Positions 1-9,292 of a stretch of 13,605 bases of DNA are shown here, one piece after another (position 1 is the stretch's first letter; every line of letters begins with the position of its first letter). The DNA comes from Pseudomonadota bacterium (GTDB lineage: Bacteria; Pseudomonadota; Alphaproteobacteria; Rhizobiales; Rhizobiaceae). Under the pieces are notes generated by a model. That model worked only from the letters and a program-made list of their open reading frames with translations, searched no databases and had not been told where the DNA came from. The position numbers and the translations under genes were made by a program. Location: contig JAEWOP010000190.1 in the NCBI GenBank assembly GCA_023399635.1, positions 1 through 13,605 of the forward strand. The letters run 5' to 3'.

Positions 1-133
1 ACGTACCGTTGACCAAATCTGGACCGACCCTAAATCATGGTATTCAAAGACAATTCGAAATACCGCCCGGATGGGTTGGTTCTCCTCTGACAGAACCATT
101 CGCCAATACGCGTCGGAAATCTGGAGAGCCTGA
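1..133 (+). CDS. glgP: Glycogen phosphorylase, C-terminal end only (partial, cut by window edge)
   Basis: Reading from base 2, an open frame with no start in the window runs 43 codons to a TGA at 131-133. Its peptide contains GWFSSDRTIRQYASEIW near the end, which is the characteristic C-terminal signature of glycogen/maltodextrin phosphorylases (the family consensus is close to GKFSSDRTI-x-EYA-x-EIW). The enzyme family is PLP-dependent, acts in the cytoplasm and releases glucose-1-phosphate from the non-reducing ends of glycogen. The catalytic and PLP-binding parts lie upstream of the window and cannot be checked. The stop overlaps the glgB start by one base (TGATG), and glgP directly before glgB is the usual order in rhizobial glycogen operons. 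The other frames across this stretch look like shadows. Confidence 0.9.
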   Translation, partial: RTVDQIWTDPKSWYSKTIRNTARMGWFSSDRTIRQYASEIWRA

Positions 134-2346
134 TGCGGACATCGCCGAGATCGGTCGACGACGGAAGAGCCCCTGGCGAAATTCCGTTGTCGGAGATCGA
201 GGCGATACTGGAAGGGCGGCATGCCAACCCGTTTGCCGTGCTTGGCATCCACAAGCTGTCGTCCGGCTTCCACGTCCGTTGCTTCATCCCGGGGGCGCAG
301 GCTGTTGCCGTCTTCGCCCTCGACGGCACGCGGCTGGGAGAATTGAAGCAGCGTCACGATGCCGGTTTCTTTGAAGGACCCGTTACGGCCGACGACCTTC
401 GGCCAATTCGCTACCGCGCTCGCCGCGGCGACGACGAATGGGCGGTGACCGAGCCCTACAGCTTCGGTCCGGTGCTCGGCCCCATGGACGACTACTTCGT
501 GCGCGAAGGCTCGCATCTGCGTCTCTTCGACAAGATGGGCGCGCACCCGATCCGCCACGAAGGGGTGGACGGTTTCCACTTCGCGGTCTGGGCGCCCAAT
601 GCAAAGCGTGTGTCGGTGGTGGGCGATTTCAACGGTTGGGACGGCCGTCGCCACGTCATGCGCCTTCGCATCGACACCGGGATCTGGGAGATCTTTGCGC
701 CAGATGTCCCCGCCGGCTCGTCCTACAAGTTCGAGATCGTCGGGAAGGACGGCGATCTGCTGCCCTTGAAGGCCGACCCTTTTGCACGACGGGCGGAGCT
801 TCGCCCAAAGAATGCATCGGTGACGACCCCGGAACTCAAGCAGGAATGGGAAGACGAGGCCCACCGGCGCCACTGGGACCAGGCAGACCACCGCCGCCAG
901 CCGATCTCCATCTACGAGGTTCATGCCGGCTCCTGGCAGCGGCGTGATGATGGAAGCTTCCTGTCCTGGGATGAGCTTGCCTCGCGGCTGATCCCTTATG
1001 TCACGGACATGGGCTTCACCCATATCGAATTTCTACCCGTTACCGAACATCCATACGACCCGTCCTGGGGCTACCAGACAACCGGGCTTTATGCTCCGTC
1101 TGCCCGTTTCGGTGATCCGGAAGGCTTTGCCCGCTTCGTCAACGGCTGCCACAAGGTCGGGATCGGCGTCATTCTGGACTGGGTGCCCGCCCATTTTCCC
1201 ACGGACGAGCACGGCCTCAGCCACTTCGATGGCACGGCCCTTTACGAGCATGAGGACCCTCGCAAGGGTTTCCATCCGGACTGGAACACGGCGATCTACA
1301 ATTTCGGCCGCCTTGAAGTCCTGTCCTACCTGATCAACAACGCGCTCTATTGGGCCGAAAAATTCCATCTGGACGGACTGCGCGTCGATGCGGTGGCCTC
1401 GATGCTCTACCTCGACTACTCGCGCAAGCACGGCGAGTGGATACCCAACGAGTATGGCGGCCGCGAGAACCTGGAAGCCGTCCGCTTCCTGCAGAAACTC
1501 AACACGCTTTCCTACGCCAATCATCCAGGCGTCATGACCATCGCGGAGGAATCCACCTCTTGGCCCAAGGTGTCGCACCCGGTCCACGAAGGCGGGCTTG
1601 GTTTCGGCTTCAAGTGGAACATGGGCTTCATGCACGACACCCTGAGCTACATGAGCCGTGAGCCCATCCACCGCAAACACCACCACAGCGAGATCACCTT
1701 CGGGCTTGTCTACGCCTTCTCCGAAAACTTCGTACTGCCGCTGAGCCACGACGAGGTGGTACACGGCAAAGGCTCGCTGATTGCCAAGATGACCGGCGAC
1801 GACTGGCAGAAATTCGCCAACCTGCGCGCCTACTATGGTTTCATGTGGGGCTATCCTGGCAAGAAGCTCTTGTTCATGGGGCAGGAATTTGCCCAGTGGC
1901 GTGAATGGAGCGAGGAGCGATCGCTCGACTGGAACCTGCTGCATTATCACCAGCACGAAGGCATGCGCCGGCTCGTGCGTGACCTCAACAGCGCCTACCG
2001 GTCGAAGCCCGCCTTGCATGCGCGCGACTGTGAGCCGGAGGGCTTTCAATGGCTGGTCGCGGACGATCACGACAACTCGGTCTTCGCCTGGCTCCGCATG
2101 GCGCCGGGGCAAAAGCCGGTCGCCGTCATCACCAACTTCACCCCGGTTCACCGGGAGAACCATCGCATTCCCTTGCCCGTTGGGGGGCGCTGGCGTGAGA
2201 TACTCAACACGGATGCCGAAATCTACGGCGGCAGCGGCAAGGGCAATGGAGGCCGCGTGCTCGCCGTCGATGCAGGAGGAACGATAACCGCAACGATGAC
2301 ATTGCCGCCGCTGGCAACCATCATGCTTGAATTGGAACAGGCGTAA
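133..2346 (+). CDS. glgB: 1,4-alpha-glucan (glycogen) branching enzyme GlgB
   Basis: The 737-residue product is a cytoplasmic GH13 enzyme that cuts alpha-1,4 chains and re-attaches them through alpha-1,6 links. An N-terminal extension domain (about residues 20-125) precedes a CBM48 module (about 140-230, with VVGDFNGWD) and the catalytic barrel. The GH13 regions are intact: DWVPAHF (349-355), GLRVDAVASM with nucleophile D419, AEEST with acid/base E472, and LSHDEVVHGKGS with D540. The spacing between the three acidic residues equals that of E. coli GlgB (D405, E458, D526). The length fits the long two-N-domain proteobacterial type. The ATG at 133 overlaps the glgP stop, and GGAGAG at 123-128 lies inside the last glgP codons, so translation is probably coupled. 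The glgC start follows 14 bases after the stop. Nothing looks truncated or shifted. Confidence 0.98.
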   Translation: MRTSPRSVDDGRAPGEIPLSEIEAILEGRHANPFAVLGIHKLSSGFHVRCFIPGAQAVAVFALDGTRLGELKQRHDAGFFEGPVTADDLRPIRYRARRGDDEWAVTEPYSFGPVLGPMDDYFVREGSHLRLFDKMGAHPIRHEGVDGFHFAVWAPNAKRVSVVGDFNGWDGRRHVMRLRIDTGIWEIFAPDVPAGSSYKFEIVGKDGDLLPLKADPFARRAELRPKNASVTTPELKQEWEDEAHRRHWDQADHRRQPISIYEVHAGSWQRRDDGSFLSWDELASRLIPYVTDMGFTHIEFLPVTEHPYDPSWGYQTTGLYAPSARFGDPEGFARFVNGCHKVGIGVILDWVPAHFPTDEHGLSHFDGTALYEHEDPRKGFHPDWNTAIYNFGRLEVLSYLINNALYWAEKFHLDGLRVDAVASMLYLDYSRKHGEWIPNEYGGRENLEAVRFLQKLNTLSYANHPGVMTIAEESTSWPKVSHPVHEGGLGFGFKWNMGFMHDTLSYMSREPIHRKHHHSEITFGLVYAFSENFVLPLSHDEVVHGKGSLIAKMTGDDWQKFANLRAYYGFMWGYPGKKLLFMGQEFAQWREWSEERSLDWNLLHYHQHEGMRRLVRDLNSAYRSKPALHARDCEPEGFQWLVADDHDNSVFAWLRMAPGQKPVAVITNFTPVHRENHRIPLPVGGRWREILNTDAEIYGGSGKGNGGRVLAVDAGGTITATMTLPPLATIMLELEQA

Positions 2347-2360
2347 GTAAGGGGGGAACT

Positions 2361-3623
2361 ATGGACGACAAAAGGTACCAACCGCTGGCCCGTGATGCCA
2401 TGGCCTATGTGCTTGCCGGTGGCCGCGGCAGCCGGTTGAAGGAACTGACCGACCGGCGCGCCAAACCAGCCGTGTATTTCGGCGGCAAGGCGCGCATCAT
2501 CGACTTTGCACTCTCCAACGCATTGAATTCGGGCATCCGCCGCATCGGGGTCGCCACCCAGTACAAGGCGCACTCGCTGCTTCGCCACATGCAGCGCGGC
2601 TGGAGCTTCCTGCGACCGGAGCGAAACGAGAGTTTCGACATTCTCCCGGCGTCACAGCGCGTCTCGGAAACGCAGTGGTATGAAGGCACCGCCGATGCCG
2701 TCTATCAGAACATCGACATCATCGAGACCCACAACCCGGAATACATGGTCATCCTGGCCGGCGATCACGTTTACAAGATGGACTACGAATACATGCTCCA
2801 GCAGCATGTGGATTCCGGCGCAGATGTCACGGTCGGTTGCCTCGAAGTGCCGCGCATGGAAGCGACAGGCTTCGGGGTCATGCACGTCAACGAAAAGGAC
2901 GAGATCATCGCGTTCGTTGAAAAGCCGGCCGATCCTCCGGGCATGCCAGACAAGCCGGATTTTGCTCTCGCCTCAATGGGCATCTACGTCTTCCACACGA
3001 AGTTCCTGTTCGAGGCGCTGAAGCGCGATGCCGCCGATCCATCCTCCAACCGCGACTTCGGCAAGGACATCATCCCCTGGATCGTCAAGAACGGCAAAGC
3101 GGTCGCTCACCGTTTCGCCAAATCCTGCGTCCGGTCCGATTTCGAGCGCGAGTCCTACTGGCGCGACGTCGGCACCATCGATGCCTACTGGCAGGCCAAT
3201 ATCGACCTGACGGCCATCCTTCCGGAGCTCGACATCTACGACAAGTCGTGGCCGATCTGGACCTATGCGGAGATCACGCCGCCGGCCAAGTTCGTCCATG
3301 ACGATGAGGACCGTCGCGGTTCGGCCATCTCCTCTGTGGTCTCCGGCGACTGCATCATTTCCGGCTCTAGCCTCAATCGAAGCCTGCTCTTCACTGGCGT
3401 GCGCGCCAATTCCTATTCCCGGCTTGATGGGGCGGTGGTGTTGCCGAATGTCAGGGTCGGGCGCCGCGCGCAGCTTCGCAACGTCGTGATCGATTCCAAT
3501 GTGACGATTCCGGAGGGGCTCGTTGTCGGGGAGGATCCAGAGCTCGATGCGAGGCGCTTCCGCCGCACGGAAAGCGGCATCTGCCTCATCACCCAGCCGA
3601 TGATCGACAAACTGGATCTGTAG
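2361..3623 (+). CDS. glgC: Glucose-1-phosphate adenylyltransferase (ADP-glucose pyrophosphorylase)
   Basis: The 420-residue product makes ADP-glucose from ATP and glucose-1-phosphate, the committed and allosterically controlled step of bacterial glycogen synthesis. The nucleotidyltransferase domain starts with LAGGRGSRLKELTDRRAKP (18-36). It carries GDH with the probable catalytic D135, the sugar-phosphate-binding VEKP (186-189) and YWRDVGT (266-272). The C-terminal part (about 300-420) is the left-handed beta-helix domain. R22, R25, R32, R33 and K43 sit in the same N-terminal context as in the Agrobacterium enzyme, which is activated by fructose-6-phosphate and pyruvate; similar regulation here is inference. 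A purine-rich AAGGGGGGA (2349-2357) precedes the ATG. The gene lies 14 bases after glgB and 6 before glgA, within the operon. Confidence 0.98.
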   Translation: MDDKRYQPLARDAMAYVLAGGRGSRLKELTDRRAKPAVYFGGKARIIDFALSNALNSGIRRIGVATQYKAHSLLRHMQRGWSFLRPERNESFDILPASQRVSETQWYEGTADAVYQNIDIIETHNPEYMVILAGDHVYKMDYEYMLQQHVDSGADVTVGCLEVPRMEATGFGVMHVNEKDEIIAFVEKPADPPGMPDKPDFALASMGIYVFHTKFLFEALKRDAADPSSNRDFGKDIIPWIVKNGKAVAHRFAKSCVRSDFERESYWRDVGTIDAYWQANIDLTAILPELDIYDKSWPIWTYAEITPPAKFVHDDEDRRGSAISSVVSGDCIISGSSLNRSLLFTGVRANSYSRLDGAVVLPNVRVGRRAQLRNVVIDSNVTIPEGLVVGEDPELDARRFRRTESGICLITQPMIDKLDL

Positions 3624-3629
3624 CACCGC

Positions 3630-5072
3630 ATGAATGTCCTTTCGGTCGCATCCGAGATCTATCCGCTGATCAAGACTGGAGGCCTGGCCGACGTGGTCGG
3701 CGCGCTGCCGCTTGCGCTGCGCCAGCAGGGTATCCGGACACGCACGCTCGTCCCCGGCTATCCGGCGATCATGACAGCGGTCAAAGGGTTCACGCCCTGC
3801 CTCCATCTCGATGATCTCATGGGACAGCCGGCGACGGTGCTCGAGGGGGAGCACAACGGTCTCGACCTCTTCGTCCTCGACTCCCCCGCACTGTTTGACC
3901 GCCCAGGCGGTCCCTATCTCGGGACGGACGGGCAAGACCACCCCGACAACTGGCGCCGCTTTGCCGCACTTTCGCGCGCAGGCGCTGACATCGCGCTGGG
4001 ACGGCTTGACGGCTGGCGGCCCGATCTTGTCCATGTGCACGACTGGCAGACAGGACTGCTTCCCGCCTATCTGCGCTACGCCGGCAGGCCGGCGCCGCCG
4101 AGCCTGATGACGATCCACAACATCGCCTTCCAGGGTCGCTACGGCGTCGACATCTTTCCCCATCTCGGCCTTCCGCCTGATGCCTATTCCATCGAAGGCG
4201 TGGAGTACTGGGGCGGCGTCGGCTACCTGAAGGCAGGCGTCCAGGCGGCGACGGCGGTTAGCACGGTCAGCCCCACCTATGCCGAAGAGATCCTGACCGG
4301 AGAATTTGGTATGGGCATGGAAGGCGTGCTCGCCTCTCGCGCCGGCGATCTGCATGGCATCGTCAATGGCATCGACGCCGACGTCTGGGATCCGGAGCGT
4401 GACCCGCTCATCGAAGCAAATTACGGCGCAGGCAACCTCAAGAACCGCCGAAAAAACAAGCGCGCCGTCGCCGAACGTTTCGGGCTGGAGGAGGACGATG
4501 GCCCGCTGTTTTGCGTCGTCTCGCGACTGACGGGGCAAAAGGGCATGGATCTGCTGGCAGACTGCGTCAGGGATCTTGTCAGCCAAGGTGGCCGGCTTGC
4601 TGTTCTCGGCTCCGGCGAGCCTTGGCTTGAGGACGCGTTTCGTCATGCGGCCGCGCACAACCCCGGACGAATTTCGATCATCACCGGTTACGACGAGCCG
4701 CTGTCGCACCTGATGCAGGCGGGCTGTGATGCCATCCTTATTCCTTCACGCTTCGAGCCGTGCGGCCTGACACAGCTTTACGGGTTGCGCTACGGATGCA
4801 TTCCGGTCGTTACCCGCACTGGTGGCCTCAACGACACGATCATCGATGCCAATCCCGCAGCCCTTGCCGCAAAGGTCGCTACCGGCATCGGCTTCGCCCC
4901 GACGACGACCGACGGCCTGCGCCGCGCACTTGCCCGCATCTTCCGCCTCTATGCCGATCAGAAGGCTTGGCTCGGCATGCAGAAGCAGGGCATGAAATCC
5001 GATGTATCCTGGAACAAGAGCGCGGGCGTCTATGCCGCACTCTACACCCGACTGACCACGAAAGGCCGATAA
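3630..5072 (+). CDS. glgA: Glycogen synthase (ADP-glucose-dependent), GT5 family
   Basis: The 480-residue product extends alpha-1,4-glucan chains using ADP-glucose and has the length of the structurally characterised Agrobacterium enzyme. It shows the two-Rossmann GT-B layout of family GT5. The N-terminal domain has the ADP-glucose-binding KTGGLADV (15-22), HDWQTG (137-142) and IHNIAFQG (152-159). The C-terminal domain begins near 245 and has SRLTGQKG (288-295) and the retaining-transferase E-x7-E-like segment SRFEPCGLTQLYGLRYG (363-379, with E366). The start is fixed by the canonical N-terminus MNVLSVASEIYPL. There is no good Shine-Dalgarno sequence: the nearest GGA is 13 bases upstream, and the ATG lies only 6 bases past the glgC stop. 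Initiation is therefore probably by coupling to glgC translation (inference). The pgm start follows 4 bases after the stop. Confidence 0.98.
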   Translation: MNVLSVASEIYPLIKTGGLADVVGALPLALRQQGIRTRTLVPGYPAIMTAVKGFTPCLHLDDLMGQPATVLEGEHNGLDLFVLDSPALFDRPGGPYLGTDGQDHPDNWRRFAALSRAGADIALGRLDGWRPDLVHVHDWQTGLLPAYLRYAGRPAPPSLMTIHNIAFQGRYGVDIFPHLGLPPDAYSIEGVEYWGGVGYLKAGVQAATAVSTVSPTYAEEILTGEFGMGMEGVLASRAGDLHGIVNGIDADVWDPERDPLIEANYGAGNLKNRRKNKRAVAERFGLEEDDGPLFCVVSRLTGQKGMDLLADCVRDLVSQGGRLAVLGSGEPWLEDAFRHAAAHNPGRISIITGYDEPLSHLMQAGCDAILIPSRFEPCGLTQLYGLRYGCIPVVTRTGGLNDTIIDANPAALAAKVATGIGFAPTTTDGLRRALARIFRLYADQKAWLGMQKQGMKSDVSWNKSAGVYAALYTRLTTKGR

Positions 5073-5076
5073 GACG

Positions 5077-6705
5077 ATGATCCGGACCGTTGCGACCGCC
5101 CCCTACAAGGACCAGAAGCCCGGCACTTCCGGGCTCCGCAAGAAGGTGCCCGTCTTCGCACAGGAGAACTACGCGGAGAACTTCATCCAGTCGATCTTCG
5201 ACTCGCTCGAGGGCTTTGCAGGCAAGACTCTGGTAGTCGGAGGCGATGGCCGCTACTACAACCGCGAGGTCATCCAGAAGGTCCTGAAAATGGCCGCGGC
5301 CGCAGGCTTCGGCAAGGTGATGGTCGGCCAGGGCGGTATCCTGTCCACGCCGGCTGCATCCAACATCATCCGCAAGTATGGTGCCTTCGGCGGCATCATC
5401 CTGTCGGCAAGCCACAATCCGGGCGGGCCGAACGAGGACTTCGGCATCAAGTACAATATCGGCAATGGCGGCCCGGCACCGGAGAAGATCACGGAAGCGA
5501 TCTTCGAGCGCTCCAAGATCATCAGCGAGTACAAGATTGCCGACGCACCCGACGTCGACCTCGACACGGTCGGCAGCTTTGAGCTCGCCGGCATGACCGT
5601 GGAAGTCATAGATCCGGTCGCCGACTACGCCGAACTGATGGAGAGCCTGTTCGATTTCAACGCCATCTGGGATCTGATCTCCGGCGGCTTCCGCATCGCA
5701 ATGGATTCCATGGGTGCTGTTACCGGCCCCTATGCAAAGGAGATCATCGAGAAGCGTCTTGGCGCGCCCACGGGCTCCGTTCGTAACGCGACGCCTTTTC
5801 CCGATTTCGGCGGCCACCACCCGGACCCGAACCTCGTCCACGCAAAGGAGCTCTATGACGACGTGATGAGCGCCGATGGCCCCGACTTCGGCGCCGCCTC
5901 CGATGGCGACGGTGACCGCAACATGGTGGTCGGCAAAGGCATGTTCGTCACTCCGTCCGACAGCCTCGCCATCATCGCTGCCAATGCCAAGTGCGCCCCC
6001 GGCTACGCAAAAGGCATCGCCGGCATCGCCCGCTCCATGCCAACGAGTGCGGCTGCCGATCGTGTCGCGGAAAAGCTCGGCATCGGCATGTACGAGACGC
6101 CAACCGGCTGGAAATATTTTGGCAACCTGATGGACGCCGGCAAGGTCACCGTCTGCGGCGAGGAAAGCTTCGGCACCGGATCTGATCACGTGCGCGAGAA
6201 GGATGGCCTGTGGGCCATCCTCTTCTGGCTGAACATCATCGCCGCCCGCAAGGAAGGCGTGGCGGACATCGTCCGCAAGCACTGGGCCGAATATGGCCGC
6301 AACTATTATTCCCGGCACGATTACGAGGAGGTCGATACCGACGCCGCCAACGGTTTGATGGACGCGCTGCGCGAGAAGCTGTCATCGCTGCCCGGCCAGA
6401 GCTTCGGTGACCTGAAGGTCGAGGCGGCGGACGACTTCTCCTACACCGATCCGATCGACGGCTCCGTCAGCACGAAGCAGGGCATCCGCATCCTCTTTGA
6501 AGGCGGCAGCCGCGTTGTCTTCCGCCTTTCCGGTACCGGCACCTCGGGAGCCACCCTGCGCGTCTATGTGGAGCGGTATGAACCCGATGCCTCTCGTCAT
6601 GATACCGAAACCCAGGCCGCGCTGGCAGATCTGATTTCCGTCGCCGACGCGATTGCGGAGATCGCCAAGCGCACGGGCCGACAGGGTCCAACGGTTATTA
6701 CCTGA
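5077..6705 (+). CDS. pgm: Alpha-D-phosphoglucomutase
   Basis: The 542-residue product interconverts glucose-6-phosphate and glucose-1-phosphate, so it feeds ADP-glucose synthesis by GlgC, takes up the product of GlgP, and also supplies UDP-glucose precursors for surface polysaccharides. It is the long PGM1-like type of the alpha-D-phosphohexomutase superfamily. SASHNPGG (110-117) carries the phosphoserine S112. DGDGDR (276-281) holds the three metal-binding aspartates. GEESFG (361-366) is the sugar-binding loop, and RLSGTGTSGATLRVY near the C-terminus binds the substrate phosphate. The start is 4 bases after the glgA stop, with only a weak AAAGG at 5061-5065 upstream. In Agrobacterium and Mesorhizobium relatives pgm likewise lies within the glycogen operon. 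The gene is complete. Confidence 0.97.
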   Translation: MIRTVATAPYKDQKPGTSGLRKKVPVFAQENYAENFIQSIFDSLEGFAGKTLVVGGDGRYYNREVIQKVLKMAAAAGFGKVMVGQGGILSTPAASNIIRKYGAFGGIILSASHNPGGPNEDFGIKYNIGNGGPAPEKITEAIFERSKIISEYKIADAPDVDLDTVGSFELAGMTVEVIDPVADYAELMESLFDFNAIWDLISGGFRIAMDSMGAVTGPYAKEIIEKRLGAPTGSVRNATPFPDFGGHHPDPNLVHAKELYDDVMSADGPDFGAASDGDGDRNMVVGKGMFVTPSDSLAIIAANAKCAPGYAKGIAGIARSMPTSAAADRVAEKLGIGMYETPTGWKYFGNLMDAGKVTVCGEESFGTGSDHVREKDGLWAILFWLNIIAARKEGVADIVRKHWAEYGRNYYSRHDYEEVDTDAANGLMDALREKLSSLPGQSFGDLKVEAADDFSYTDPIDGSVSTKQGIRILFEGGSRVVFRLSGTGTSGATLRVYVERYEPDASRHDTETQAALADLISVADAIAEIAKRTGRQGPTVIT

Positions 6706-6707
6706 GC

Positions 6708-8663
<1,956 letters not shown>

Positions 8664-8674
8664 CGTTGCACTGC

Positions 8675-8698
8675 ACGCGCCTGCTACCCATCGCGCGT
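8675..8698 (+). terminator. Weak inverted repeat after glgX (doubtful terminator)
   Basis: ACGCGC at 8675-8680 and GCGCGT at 8693-8698 form a perfect 6-bp inverted repeat around a 12-base loop, 11 bases past the glgX stop. No T-run follows (the next bases are AAAGTCTG), so this is not a canonical Rho-independent terminator. In such GC-rich DNA a 6-bp match of this kind can arise by chance. It is listed because it is the only terminator-like structure in the 81 bases between the glycogen operon and the next gene. Confidence 0.2.
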
Positions 8699-8744
8699 AA
8701 AGTCTGTAGATTAGTTCCAACGCAACGGACGTTTGTGAGGAAAC

Positions 8745-9233
8745 ATGGTGCGAGAAATCTCGCTGGCTGATGTACCCGGTCTGGTGGGTGAGGTTCTTGG
8801 AATTTCGGAATGGATCACTGTTGATCAACAGATGATCGACAAGTTTGCCGATGCCACGCTGGATCATCAGTTCATCCATGTTGATCCCGCTCGCGCTGCC
8901 GCCGAAAGTCCCTTCGGAGGCACCATCGCCCATGGGTTCTTGACGCTCTCCCTGATGTCGGCAATGAATTTCGACTGTCTGCCGAAGATCCGGGAGCAGA
9001 CCATGGGGCTGAACTACGGGTTTGAAAAGATCCGCTTTATGTCGCCGGTGAGGTCCGGCAGTCGTATCCGGGGCCACTTCACCTTGAGCGGGTGCCGTTT
9101 TCGCGGAGCCGGCATGCTGATGACCACCTATGACGTGTCGGTGGAAATCGAGAATGAGAAAAAGCCGGCGCTGACCGCCTGCTGGATCACCATCGTCCAG
9201 TTCGATCCCAAGGATCGGCCACCGGAGATCTAA
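8745..9233 (+). CDS. MaoC/NodN-like hot-dog-fold dehydratase
   Basis: The 162-residue product belongs to the MaoC-like (R)-specific enoyl-CoA hydratase superfamily. Many close relatives carry the name NodN or NodN-like. The hydratase-2 type motif is clear: FADATLDHQFIHVDPARA (34-51) with the catalytic pair D40 and H45, followed by the substrate-tunnel segment PFGGTIAHGFLTLSL (56-70). The family hydrates trans-2-enoyl thioesters, or dehydrates the 3-hydroxy forms; the substrate here is unknown. No signal peptide or membrane segment is visible, so it is probably cytoplasmic and dimeric as in relatives. GAGG at 8737-8740 lies 4 bases before the ATG. It sits 81 bases after glgX and about 60 before a CFA-type synthase on the same strand, which suggests an acyl-chain role (inference). 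It should not be called nodN from this evidence, as no nod genes are nearby. Confidence 0.88.
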   Translation: MVREISLADVPGLVGEVLGISEWITVDQQMIDKFADATLDHQFIHVDPARAAAESPFGGTIAHGFLTLSLMSAMNFDCLPKIREQTMGLNYGFEKIRFMSPVRSGSRIRGHFTLSGCRFRGAGMLMTTYDVSVEIENEKKPALTACWITIVQFDPKDRPPEI

Positions 9234-9284
9234 GGTCGAAGAAAAGCATACGCATCCCATCCCTATCGTCCAATTTCGATATGC

Positions 9285-9288
9285 GAGG
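9285..9288 (+). promoter_or_regulatory. Ribosome binding site that decides the cfa start
   Basis: GAGG lies 4 bases before the ATG at 9293, the same motif and spacing as in the preceding dehydratase gene. The upstream in-frame ATG at 9281 has no purine-rich sequence before it (ATTTCGAT). This favours 9293 as the start. Confidence 0.55.
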
Positions 9289-9292
9289 TCTG

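Noticed and set aside
1033..2163. A 376-codon minus-strand frame inside glgB.
   Set aside because: It is a shadow of the glgB catalytic domain, without motifs or a credible ribosome site.
2973..4709. A 578-codon open frame on the minus strand across the glgC-glgA junction.
   Set aside because: It lies wholly antisense to two well-identified genes, shows no recognisable domain, and is the kind of long stop-free shadow that GC-rich codon bias produces.
4879..6318. A 479-codon minus-strand frame antisense to glgA and pgm.
   Set aside because: It is antisense to intact, motif-complete genes, has a low-complexity composition and matches no family I know.
8701..8744. A possible -10 box (TAGATT, 8707-8712) before the MaoC-like gene.
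   Set aside because: I found no matching -35 element at proper spacing, so I do not list it as a promoter.
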